Of a stretch of DNA of 30,887 bases, positions 16,090 through 23,643 are shown piece by piece. The stretch is from contig JBOFDK010000061.1 in assembly GCA_051646925.1 (NCBI GenBank), positions 1 through 30,887 of the forward strand, written 5' to 3'. The translations under genes and the position numbers were made by a program. The notes beneath the pieces were generated by a model that was given only the letters and a program-made list of their open reading frames with translations, did no database searches and had not been told where the DNA came from. Numbering within the stretch: the first letter of the stretch is position 1; each line of letters begins with the position of its first letter. The stretch is from JBOFDK01 sp051646925. Its GTDB lineage: Bacteria; Bacillota; Clostridia; Lachnospirales; Cellulosilyticaceae.

Positions 16090-16932
16090 ATGTATAATTA
16101 TCTTAAAATGTTTATATATTATTTGGAAAATGTAAAGTGTGCTTCAAAAAATACGGTTCAATCATATGAGAGAGATTTAAAATATTTTATAGAATTTTTA
16201 ATAAAAGAAAAAAATGATGATTTGCAAAATTTTGACACTGAAATGATTCAGCAATACATAAAATTTATAAAAGAAAAAAATAAATCGAGTGCAACGATAT
16301 CAAGAACATTGGCATCTATTAGAGCGTTTGGTCAATATTTAATTAAAATAGATAAAATTCATGAAAATCCAGCGTCAGGTATTGCAATGCCAAAAATCAA
16401 AAAAAAAGTTCCTAAAATTTTATCAGAAGAAGATATCTTATGTTTACTCGCACAACCAAATCAACAAGATATTAGAGGGATAAGAGATAAAGCTATGTTA
16501 GAACTTTTATATGCAACGGGTATTCGTGTTTCTGAGCTTATTACATTAAAAGTTAGTGATGTAAATTTAAAGCAAGGAATTATTATTTGCAAAGATCAAA
16601 ATAAAGAAAGAATAATTCCAATAGGAACGCAAGCACTTGAAGTACTACAAAAATATTTAATCCAGGCGCGTCATCTAATGATTAGAAGTAATGAACAAGA
16701 TTCGTTATTTGTAAATTGTAGTGGTCATATATTGACAAGACAAGGGTTTTGGAAAATATTAAAAACATATGCACAAGCGGCAAATGTAGATAGTGATATA
16801 ACTCCGCATATGTTAAGACATTCTTTTGCAGCGCATCTGTTGCAACATGGTGCAAATCTTAAATCAGTACAACAAATGCTTGGACATTCAGATATTTCAA
16901 CAACGCAAGTATATATGCAATTGGCAAAATAA
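16090..16932 (+). CDS. xerD: Tyrosine site-specific recombinase, XerD-like
   Basis: Xer recombinases resolve chromosome dimers at dif. The 280-residue product has the N-terminal SAM-like core-binding domain (about 4-90; NTVQSYERDLKYFIEFL) and a catalytic domain (110-280) with the full catalytic set: Arg146 (ATGIRVSEL), Lys168 (CKDQNKERIIP), His240 and Arg243 (PHMLRHSF), His266 (LGHSDISTTQVY) and nucleophile Tyr275. SD GGGGAGGAAC puts the start at 16090, not the in-frame ATG at 16066. It stops five residues after the tyrosine, whereas XerD proteins normally carry about twenty more, including the helix that contacts the partner subunit. The neighbours deoB and dacF match the Bacillus xerD locus, favouring a chromosomal Xer over a phage integrase. 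Confidence 0.85.
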   Translation: MYNYLKMFIYYLENVKCASKNTVQSYERDLKYFIEFLIKEKNDDLQNFDTEMIQQYIKFIKEKNKSSATISRTLASIRAFGQYLIKIDKIHENPASGIAMPKIKKKVPKILSEEDILCLLAQPNQQDIRGIRDKAMLELLYATGIRVSELITLKVSDVNLKQGIIICKDQNKERIIPIGTQALEVLQKYLIQARHLMIRSNEQDSLFVNCSGHILTRQGFWKILKTYAQAANVDSDITPHMLRHSFAAHLLQHGANLKSVQQMLGHSDISTTQVYMQLAK

Positions 16933-16951
16933 AACAATAATTTTATTAAAT

Positions 16952-17016
16952 ATAGCAGGCATTTTAATTTAGTGATATAATCGTAGAATTATATTTATAA
17001 TTAAAATACTTGCTAT
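16952..17016 (+). other. Large nested stem-loop downstream of xerD
   Basis: An 18-bp outer stem (16952-16969 with 16999-17016; 16 standard pairs, one G-U, one mismatch) encloses an inner perfect 7-bp stem (ATATAAT 16975-16981, ATTATAT 16988-16994) with a 6-nt centre CGTAGA. It may be the terminator of xerD, though the following T-run (TTTA) is short. The inner repeat also has the arm-6 bp-arm layout of a Xer site. Confidence 0.5.
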
Positions 17017-17149
17017 TTTATGTTTAAATAGTAAATTCCATTATTTGTTCTTGAATAAAAGGAACATATGTAATTAAATATAATAAATTTGAATATAATA
17101 AAATTATAAATATTAACAATATAATAAATATGGAAAAGGATGAATTAAA

Positions 17150-18316
17150 ATGAATAGATTTATATGGATAGTACTCGATAGTGTAGGAATTGGAGAAATG
17201 CATGATTCTAGTCAATATGGCGATGTAGGTGTAAATACGCTAGAAAATGTATATAAATATAATAAGGGTTTGGATATTACAAATTTAGTGGAATTAGGAT
17301 TAGGTAATATAGATGGTATTACAGCATTACCAAAATCAGATAAAGTGATTGGAAACTATGCTAGATTAAATGAATATTCAAAAGGTAAAGATACGACAAC
17401 AGGACATTGGGAAATGGTAGGAATTCCGACAAACATACCTTTTCCGACATATCCAAATGGATTTCCGCAAAATATTATGGATGCTTTTGAAGAAGCGATT
17501 GGAACAAAAACAATAGGTAATTATGCATCGTCAGGAACTGAAATTTTAGAAGAACTTGGTAAGAGGCATATGGAAACAGGATATCCTATCGTATATACAT
17601 CAGCAGATAGTGTTTTTCAAATTGCAGCACATGATGATATTATTCCATTAAAGCGTTTATATGAAATGTGTGAAATTGCACGAAAACTATTAGTAGGTGA
17701 ACACGAAGTATCACGTGTAATAGCAAGACCATTTACAGGAAAGCCTGGGCATTTTGTTAGAACAAATAATAGACATGACTACGCAGTAACACCGCCTAGT
17801 GAAAATTTACTTTGCTATGCAAAAGATTCAGGATTAGATGTAGTAGCTATTGGAAAAATAGAAGATATATTTAATAAAAAAGGGATAACACAAGCAATTC
17901 ATACAGAAAGTAATGAAGAAGGAATAGAACAAACTATAAATGCTATTCGGGAAAATACAAAAGGTATTATTTTTACAAATTTAGTTGATTTTGATATGAA
18001 ATGGGGACATCGTAACGATGCTAAAAGCTATGGAATAGGATTAGAAGCATTTAGTCGTGAGTTACCACATATAATAGCAGAGCTTAAAAAAGAAGATGTT
18101 TTGATTATTACAGCAGACCATGGATGTGATCCAACGACAAAAGGAACAGACCATACGAGAGAAGCAGTACCGCTTTTGGTATATGGCAAAAATATTCAAA
18201 AAGGAAAAAATTTAGGTACTCGTAATTCGTTTGCAGATATAGGTCAAACAATTAGTGAAGTATTTGGGTTGAAAAAGTTAGAAATAGGTGAAAGTTTTTA
18301 TGATTTAATCAAATAG
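17150..18316 (+). CDS. deoB: Phosphopentomutase (DeoB)
   Basis: DeoB interconverts (deoxy)ribose 1-phosphate and 5-phosphate, linking nucleoside phosphorolysis to central carbon metabolism. The 388-residue product belongs to the alkaline-phosphatase superfamily. It has the first metal ligand in LDSVGIGE (Asp10), the phosphothreonine region GKDTTTGHWEM (79-89), a cap domain in the middle, and the C-terminal metal sites DFDMKWGHRND and TADHGCDPTTKGTDHTRE. Length is typical. The SD AAAAGGAT before the ATG at 17150 is adequate. The 217-bp upstream gap is extremely AT-rich, so no single promoter can be chosen. pdp follows after 23 nt and supplies the pentose 1-phosphate. Confidence 0.96.
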   Translation: MNRFIWIVLDSVGIGEMHDSSQYGDVGVNTLENVYKYNKGLDITNLVELGLGNIDGITALPKSDKVIGNYARLNEYSKGKDTTTGHWEMVGIPTNIPFPTYPNGFPQNIMDAFEEAIGTKTIGNYASSGTEILEELGKRHMETGYPIVYTSADSVFQIAAHDDIIPLKRLYEMCEIARKLLVGEHEVSRVIARPFTGKPGHFVRTNNRHDYAVTPPSENLLCYAKDSGLDVVAIGKIEDIFNKKGITQAIHTESNEEGIEQTINAIRENTKGIIFTNLVDFDMKWGHRNDAKSYGIGLEAFSRELPHIIAELKKEDVLIITADHGCDPTTKGTDHTREAVPLLVYGKNIQKGKNLGTRNSFADIGQTISEVFGLKKLEIGESFYDLIK

Positions 18317-18339
18317 TTTTAATTGGGGGGGATAGTAAT

Positions 18340-19644
18340 ATGATAATGTATGATATTATTGAAAAAAAGAAACTAGGCCAAATACTTACGAAAGAAGAAA
18401 TTAATTTTGTTGTAACAAATTATACAGAAGGACAAATACCAGATTATCAAATGTCAACATTGCTTATGGCGATTTGTTTAAACGGAATGAATATAGAAGA
18501 AACAATTGAATTAACATTAGCTATGGCTAATAGTGGAGAATTATTAGATTTAGCACCTATAAATGGAATCAAAGTTGATAAGCATAGTACAGGAGGCGTT
18601 GGGGATACAACAACGCTTATTGTAGCACCACTTGTAGCAGCGTGCGGAGTTCCAGTTGCCAAAATGTCAGGAAGAGGTCTTGGACATACTGGAGGAACGA
18701 TTGATAAATTAGAAGCATTTAGTGGATTTAACGTAGAAATACCACTCGAACAATTTATGAATGCTGTAAATAATAATGATATTTGCGTAGTAGCACAAAC
18801 AAATAATTTGGCACCTGCAGACAAAAAAATATATGCACTAAGAGATGTGACAGCTACAGTTGATAATCTTTCACTTATAGCAGCATCAATTATGTCAAAA
18901 AAAATAGCATCAGGTGCAGATGCTATAGTGTTAGATGTTAAATGTGGTAACGGAGCGTTCATGAAGACTCGAAAAGAAGCATATGAACTTGCAAAAGTAA
19001 TGGTTGATATAGGTAATGGGGTAGGTCGTAAAACTGTTGCAATAGTTACAAATATGAGTCAGCCTCTTGGATGTATGGTAGGGAATAGTTTGGAAGTAAT
19101 TGAGGCTATTGAGGCGCTTAAAGGTAATGGCTCAAAAGATTTAATGGAAGTTAGTATGAAGTTAGCTTCTCAAATGTTGATTTTAGGTGGCAGTGTGAAA
19201 ACAGAAGAAGAAAGTATGGTAATATTGCAACAATGTATTGAAAGTGGTCGTGCGTTAGATAAAATGAAACAATGGGTTAAGAGCCAGGGTGGTAATGTAT
19301 GTGAAATTGAAGATACAACTTTATTACCAAATGCTAAATATAGTATTGACGTAGTAAGTAACAAAAGTGGTTATGTTGGTGCTATTGATACAGCAATGAT
19401 AGGAAAAGCTGCGTTTGTAATAGGTGCTGGAAGAAAAAATAAAGATGATATTATTGATTTAGGTGTAGGTCTATGTATCAAAAAAAGAATAGGGGATAAT
19501 GTTAATGAAGGTGACATTATTGCAACTATTATGTATAACGATGAACAATGTTTAGAACTTGCAAAAAAATATGTTAAAGAAGCATTTCATATTAGCGAAG
19601 AGCAAGTAACTGTAGAGCCATTAATTTATGATGTTATTATGTAA
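18340..19644 (+). CDS. pdp: Pyrimidine-nucleoside phosphorylase
   Basis: Pdp phosphorolyses uridine, thymidine and deoxyuridine to the base and (deoxy)ribose 1-phosphate, the substrate of DeoB just upstream. The 434-residue product shows the small alpha domain, the phosphate loop KHSTGGVGD (81-89), the glycine-rich KMSGRGLGHTGGTIDKLE, the substrate region YALRDVTATV and SIMSKKIASGADAIVLDVK, and the C-terminal beta domain AGRKNKDDIIDLGVGL. SD GGGGGGGA (18325-18332) supports the first of two close ATGs. In Bacillus the position between drm/deoB and dacF holds the purine enzyme punA, so salvage specificity differs here. A strong terminator closes the unit. Confidence 0.95.
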   Translation: MIMYDIIEKKKLGQILTKEEINFVVTNYTEGQIPDYQMSTLLMAICLNGMNIEETIELTLAMANSGELLDLAPINGIKVDKHSTGGVGDTTTLIVAPLVAACGVPVAKMSGRGLGHTGGTIDKLEAFSGFNVEIPLEQFMNAVNNNDICVVAQTNNLAPADKKIYALRDVTATVDNLSLIAASIMSKKIASGADAIVLDVKCGNGAFMKTRKEAYELAKVMVDIGNGVGRKTVAIVTNMSQPLGCMVGNSLEVIEAIEALKGNGSKDLMEVSMKLASQMLILGGSVKTEEESMVILQQCIESGRALDKMKQWVKSQGGNVCEIEDTTLLPNAKYSIDVVSNKSGYVGAIDTAMIGKAAFVIGAGRKNKDDIIDLGVGLCIKKRIGDNVNEGDIIATIMYNDEQCLELAKKYVKEAFHISEEQVTVEPLIYDVIM

Positions 19645-19657
19645 TTTAATATGTAAT

Positions 19658-19694
19658 AAAAAAAGTTTTTAACTTATGTTAAAAACTTTTTTTT
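19658..19694 (+). terminator. Intrinsic terminator after pdp
   Basis: A perfect 16-bp stem (19658-19673 with 19678-19693; AGTTTTTAAC/GTTAAAAACT) with a TTAT loop and a T-run to 19694. Confidence 0.92.
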
Positions 19695-19699
19695 GTTTT

Positions 19700-19729
19700 T
19701 TGAAAAAAAATGGAAAGAAGAGGTATATT
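19700..19729 (+). promoter_or_regulatory. Candidate promoter for dacF
   Basis: TTGAAA (19700-19705), 18 bp, TATATT (19724-19729), directly after the pdp terminator. Bacillus dacF is a forespore sigma-F gene, but no convincing sigma-F element is visible here. A vegetative sigma-A reading is therefore offered with caution. Confidence 0.4.
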
Positions 19730-19777
19730 TTATGACTAATTACAAACAATAAGAGTAGATTATTAGGAGGTAGAAAT

Positions 19778-20959
19778 ATGAAAAAAATATGTATTGCGGT
19801 TATGTTATTCACTATGGTGATTAGTATGAATAGTATACTTGCACAAGAAACAATTAAAGCATCAGATAATTTAGCCAAAACAGCAAGAAGCTATGTACTT
19901 ATGGAAGCAAAAAGTGGACAAATTTTATTAGAAAAAAATAAAGAAGAAGTTTATCCACCAGCGAGTATAACAAAAGTTATGACAATATTACTTGCATACG
20001 AGGCGATTGATGCTGGAAAAATTCAGTGGGATGATATGGTGACAGTTAGTGAGCATGCTGCAAGTATGGGTGGTTCACAGATTTTTATGGAAGCGGGCGA
20101 AAAACAGACTGTTAGAGATTTAGTAAAAGCAATTTCTATTGCATCAGCAAACGATGCAGCGGTAGCTATGGCTGAATACATTGGTGGAAGTGAAGCGCAG
20201 TTTGTTGACTTAATGAATAAACGTGCAAAAGAACTTGGTATGGAAAATACAGTATTTAAAAATGCTTGTGGTTTGCATATTGATGGACATGTTTCAACAG
20301 CTGAAGACATTGCGATAATGTCACGTGAACTAATTACAAAATATCCAGAAATAAGTAAAACAGCAACGACGTGGATGGATACAATTACTCACCGTACACG
20401 TAAAGGTGAATCAGAGTTTGGGCTTACAAATACAAATAAAATGATTAAGTGGTACAATGGTGTTACAGGTCTTAAAACAGGGTATACTCCAGAGGCAAAA
20501 CATTGTGTAAGTGCAACAGCGTCTAGAGATAACGTAGATTTAATTGCAGTTATAATGGGTGCGCAAGACGGTAAAATACGATTTAAAGAAGCATCAGAAT
20601 TACTTGATTATGGATTTGCTAATTTTAGTATACAAAAAGGTCCTCAAGTTGGAGAAGTGTTAGCACAAACTAAAGTTGTTAAAGGTGATGCAAATAGTGT
20701 CGATTTAACGATTGAAAATTCTATGACATTTGTAGTTCCAAAAAGTAGTGATATAAAAGAATTAACATATACTATAAAATGTGAAGATAGCATTAAAGCA
20801 CCAGTATATAGAGGACAAAAAATAGGTGTTGTTACGTATAAATTAAATGAAGAAGAAGTAGGCGAAGCAGACTTAGTTGCATCAAAAGATGTCGGAAAAG
20901 CTAGAATGAAAAATATGATTAATTATACATTCCATAAATTTTTTAAAACTACACCATAA
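19778..20959 (+). CDS. dacF: D-alanyl-D-alanine carboxypeptidase (DacF-like, PBP5 family)
   Basis: This is a low-molecular-mass penicillin-binding protein that trims the terminal D-Ala from muropeptides outside the membrane, lowering cross-linking. The 393-residue product has a signal peptide (1-22, cleavage expected after ILA), then the serine-peptidase motifs: nucleophile Ser63 with Lys66 (SITK), SAN at 123-125 and KTG at 233-235. A PBP5 C-terminal beta domain (about 290-370) and an amphipathic tail for membrane attachment follow. SD AGGAGGT supports the ATG. The order xerD-deoB-nucleoside phosphorylase-dacF matches Bacillus, where spoIIA follows. Here scpA follows instead. A second family member lies at 22470. 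Confidence 0.93.
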   Translation: MKKICIAVMLFTMVISMNSILAQETIKASDNLAKTARSYVLMEAKSGQILLEKNKEEVYPPASITKVMTILLAYEAIDAGKIQWDDMVTVSEHAASMGGSQIFMEAGEKQTVRDLVKAISIASANDAAVAMAEYIGGSEAQFVDLMNKRAKELGMENTVFKNACGLHIDGHVSTAEDIAIMSRELITKYPEISKTATTWMDTITHRTRKGESEFGLTNTNKMIKWYNGVTGLKTGYTPEAKHCVSATASRDNVDLIAVIMGAQDGKIRFKEASELLDYGFANFSIQKGPQVGEVLAQTKVVKGDANSVDLTIENSMTFVVPKSSDIKELTYTIKCEDSIKAPVYRGQKIGVVTYKLNEEEVGEADLVASKDVGKARMKNMINYTFHKFFKTTP

Positions 20960-21002
20960 TAATATAAAGAAACCCTACATATGTAGGGTTTCTTTATATT
21001 AT
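20959..21002 (+). terminator. 44-nt perfect palindrome, terminator-like, after dacF
   Basis: Two 22-nt arms (20959-20980 and 20981-21002) are exact reverse complements, with core ACCCTACAT/ATGTAGGGT. It begins on the last base of the dacF stop. T residues are inside the right arm rather than in a clean tail, so it probably ends dacF transcription in both directions but is not a textbook terminator. Confidence 0.7.
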
Positions 21003-21004
21003 AG

Positions 21005-21033
21005 TTGCATTCTAGAATAAATCCATTTAAAAT
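21005..21033 (+). promoter_or_regulatory. Candidate sigma-A promoter for the scpA operon
   Basis: TTGCAT (21005-21010), 17 bp, TAAAAT (21028-21033), immediately after the palindrome. The expected start near 21040 leaves a short leader to SD AAAGGAG (21054-21060). Confidence 0.5.
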
Positions 21034-21066
21034 GGTATATAGCAGCAATTATTAAAGGAGAAGTGC

Positions 21067-21819
21067 ATGAGTGTAACGTTTAAATTAGATGAATTTGAAG
21101 GACCGTTAGATTTATTACTCTTTTTGCTTGAAAAAAATAAAATGAGTATTTACGATATTGAAATTGCATCTATTACAGACCAATATATGACATATATTGA
21201 ATCATGTGTAGACTTAGAGTTAGAAGCTATGAGTGAATTTATTGTAATGGCAACAACGTTACTTTATATTAAATCCAAAATGCTATTACCTAGACATGAA
21301 AAAGATTTAGGTATAGAAGAAGACCCACGAGAAGAATTAATACGGAAACTCGTTGAATATAAAAAAATGAAATATGTATCTACAGAGCTAGAAGAGCGAC
21401 AAACACTAGCAATGGGTTATTGTTTTCGAAATGATGAAATTGGTAATGATATAAAAATGCCAAAACCTACTACAACAGATGTTTTGGAGGGAGTTTCATT
21501 AGAGATATTATACGATACATTTCGTAATTTGATGAAACAAAAAGAAATAATAATAAAGCAAAAAGAAAAAAAAATAGATACAAATATTTTGCAAAAAGAT
21601 AGTTACACAATAGAAGAAAAAAGTCATTATTTACTAAACTTATTACAACTGCATGAACAAATTTCTTTTTTTGATTTGTGTCTTATAGAAATGCCAAAAG
21701 TAGAAATTATTGTTACATTCATGGCAATTCTTGAACTGGTGCATAAAAAACAAATATGTATATATCAAGCCGCGCCAATGGAAGATATTGTGATTACAGA
21801 GGTTAAAAATAATGATTAA
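21067..21819 (+). CDS. scpA: Segregation and condensation protein A (ScpA)
   Basis: ScpA is the kleisin subunit of the bacterial SMC-ScpAB condensin, bridging the SMC heads to organise newly replicated chromosomes. The 250-residue product has the kleisin N-terminal helical domain (FKLDEFEGPLDLLLFLLEKNK near 5-25, shown here in part; then DIEIASITDQYM), LLYIKSKMLLP, a charged linker (about 85-170), and a C-terminal winged helix (HEQISFFDLCLIEMPKVEIIVTFMAILEL in part) that binds SMC. The stop region overlaps the scpB start by 8 nt, implying coupled translation. Confidence 0.95.
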   Translation: MSVTFKLDEFEGPLDLLLFLLEKNKMSIYDIEIASITDQYMTYIESCVDLELEAMSEFIVMATTLLYIKSKMLLPRHEKDLGIEEDPREELIRKLVEYKKMKYVSTELEERQTLAMGYCFRNDEIGNDIKMPKPTTTDVLEGVSLEILYDTFRNLMKQKEIIIKQKEKKIDTNILQKDSYTIEEKSHYLLNLLQLHEQISFFDLCLIEMPKVEIIVTFMAILELVHKKQICIYQAAPMEDIVITEVKNND

Positions 21820-22390
21820 AACAGAGTTAGAAAGTAAAATTGAAGCAGTATTATTTTTTTCGGGAGACAGTGTAACAAGTTTGAAATTATCTGAAGTATG
21901 TGATGTAGCTGAAGTAAAAGTGCATATGGCAGTATTTAAGTTAAATGAAATTTACGAACAAACAAATAGTGGAATAGAAATTGTAGAAGTAGAACAAGGT
22001 TATCAAATGTGTACAAAACCTGAACATATAAGTGCTATTCAGCGATTTAAACAAAAGCCAATAAAAAAAATATTAACCCAAGCATTACTTGAAACACTAG
22101 CAATTGTTGCATATTCTCAGCCAATTACAAAAACTCAAATCGAAGAAATTCGTGGTGTTAGATCGGAACATGCTGTTACAAAACTTATAGAATATGATTT
22201 AATTGAAGACGTTGGACGATTAACGGTTATTGGAAGACCTATTCTTTTTGGAACGACGACAGGATTTTTACGTCATTTCGGATTTAAAAGTATCGAAGAA
22301 ATGCCAAAAGTGCAAGAAGACCTTATTGAACGGTTTAAAAAAGAAATTGAAGAAGAAATGAATTTTGTAAGTGAACCAGAAGACGAGTAA
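21812..22390 (+). CDS. scpB: Segregation and condensation protein B (ScpB)
   Basis: ScpB is the accessory winged-helix dimer that binds the ScpA linker in SMC condensin. The 192-residue product shows IEAVLFFSGDSVTS at the start, two tandem winged-helix domains, the signature LETLAIVAYSQPITKTQIEEIRG (interrupted here: LAIVAYSQPITK then IEEIRGV), and the C-terminal GRPILFGTTTGFLRHFG. An acidic tail (EEEMNFVSEPEDE) ends it. Start 21812 lies inside the end of scpA. A regulatory hairpin follows in the 79-nt gap to the carboxypeptidase gene. Confidence 0.95.
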   Translation: MIKTELESKIEAVLFFSGDSVTSLKLSEVCDVAEVKVHMAVFKLNEIYEQTNSGIEIVEVEQGYQMCTKPEHISAIQRFKQKPIKKILTQALLETLAIVAYSQPITKTQIEEIRGVRSEHAVTKLIEYDLIEDVGRLTVIGRPILFGTTTGFLRHFGFKSIEEMPKVQEDLIERFKKEIEEEMNFVSEPEDE

Positions 22391-22415
22391 GACTTTTTGT
22401 TTTTGGTATAAAAAT

Positions 22416-22463
22416 CACTCCTTTGAGGTATGCTAAGTCATACCGAGCACTGTAGAAGGAGTG
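22416..22463 (+). promoter_or_regulatory. Two-tier hairpin masking the carboxypeptidase ribosome-binding site
   Basis: CACTCCTT (22416-22423) is the exact complement of AAGGAGTG (22456-22463), which contains the SD AAGGAG of the next gene. Inside, GGTATG (22427-22432) pairs with CATACC (22439-22444) around CTAAGT. The SD is thus sequestered in an 8-bp stem. A possible extended -10 (TGGTATAAA, 22404-22412) lies just upstream and would start RNA within or next to the left arm. Confidence 0.6.
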
Positions 22464-22469
22464 GACAAA

Positions 22470-23621
22470 ATGAGATTAGCAAAAATTGGAACAAGCATTA
22501 TAGGTATCATGTGTACACTAAGTATAGTAACAAATGTTTTAGCAACTACAAAAATGGATACAATCTATTCAAGAGGAGCAGTTGTTATTGAAAAAGAAAG
22601 TAAACGTATATTATATGAGCGTAAATCAGATGAACAGATGCCTATGGCAAGTACAACAAAAATAATGACATGTATAGTAGTACTTGAAAATAGTGAATTA
22701 GATGAAATTGTTACAGTATCAAAAAAAGCATCAAGAGCACCAAAAGTAAAAATTGGGCTTTTAGAAGGTGAGAAACAATCATTAGGAGATTTACTATATT
22801 CATTAATGATGGAATCGCATAATGATAGTGCAGTTGCTATAGCAGAGCATGTAGGCGGAAGCGTTGAAGAGTTTTGCCGAATGATGACAGATAAAGCGCA
22901 CGAAATAGGTGCTACAAATACTTCTTTTGAAACTCCAAATGGGTTAGATGGAGAAAATCATTATTCAACTCCATATGATATGGCGCTTATTGCAGCGTAT
23001 GCATTAGATAATTCTAAGTTTATAGAAATTACAAATACACTTGATAAATATATACCATCAAAGGCTTTAGAAGGAAGTAAAGCGCACCAATTAGTAAATA
23101 AAAATCGTTTTATTAGAGAATATAACGGTGCAATAGGCGTAAAAACTGGATACACAAGTAAGGCAGGACATTGTTTTGTAGGTGCAGCAAAGCAAAATGA
23201 TATGACATTAATAGGAGTTGCACTTGGCGCAGGGTGTGACCAAGCAGCAAAAACTAGAAAATATACAGACGTAAAAAAAATGTTAACATTTGGATTTGAA
23301 AATTATAAACAATATGAGCTGATTCAGGAAAATGAAGAAGCGGGTGTTATTCAGGTAAATAATGGACAACAAGCAGAAGTAGCGCTAAATTATAATCAAA
23401 AAATAACATTACCATTAACATCTGAAGAAAAAGAAATGATACAAATTGACGTTACTTTGCCAGACTATATCGAAGCACCTGTTGAAGTTGGTCAAGAAGT
23501 AGGCGAAGCTAAAATAGTTTGTGGTGATGAAATACTTGCAACGACAAAAATTATTACAACTGGTAAAGTTGAAATTTTAACATGGATGGATAAAGTAAAA
23601 AGATTTTTAACTAAAGATTAA
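22470..23621 (+). CDS. D-alanyl-D-alanine carboxypeptidase (PBP5 family), second copy
   Basis: A second secreted D,D-carboxypeptidase of the DacF/PBP5 family. The 383-residue product has a signal peptide (1-25, cleavage expected after VLA), nucleophile Ser61 with Lys64 (STTK), SHN at 117-119 and KTG at 225-227. A PBP5 C-terminal beta domain and a short amphipathic tail (ILTWMDKVKRFL) follow. An in-frame GTG at 22461 is rejected because it lies within the SD AAGGAG; the ATG 8 nt after the SD gives a clean signal peptide. The SD is inside a hairpin, so translation is probably controlled. The gene shares the scpAB-rluB operon and is clearly diverged from dacF at 19778, so it is not a recent tandem copy. 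Confidence 0.92.
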   Translation: MRLAKIGTSIIGIMCTLSIVTNVLATTKMDTIYSRGAVVIEKESKRILYERKSDEQMPMASTTKIMTCIVVLENSELDEIVTVSKKASRAPKVKIGLLEGEKQSLGDLLYSLMMESHNDSAVAIAEHVGGSVEEFCRMMTDKAHEIGATNTSFETPNGLDGENHYSTPYDMALIAAYALDNSKFIEITNTLDKYIPSKALEGSKAHQLVNKNRFIREYNGAIGVKTGYTSKAGHCFVGAAKQNDMTLIGVALGAGCDQAAKTRKYTDVKKMLTFGFENYKQYELIQENEEAGVIQVNNGQQAEVALNYNQKITLPLTSEEKEMIQIDVTLPDYIEAPVEVGQEVGEAKIVCGDEILATTKIITTGKVEILTWMDKVKRFLTKD

Positions 23622-23643
23622 ACAAATGAAAAGAGGATTTAAT

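Noticed and set aside
18447..18962. 171-codon open frame on the minus strand inside pdp
   Set aside because: It is a shadow of the conserved pdp reading frame; its composition looks like a reverse translation artefact.
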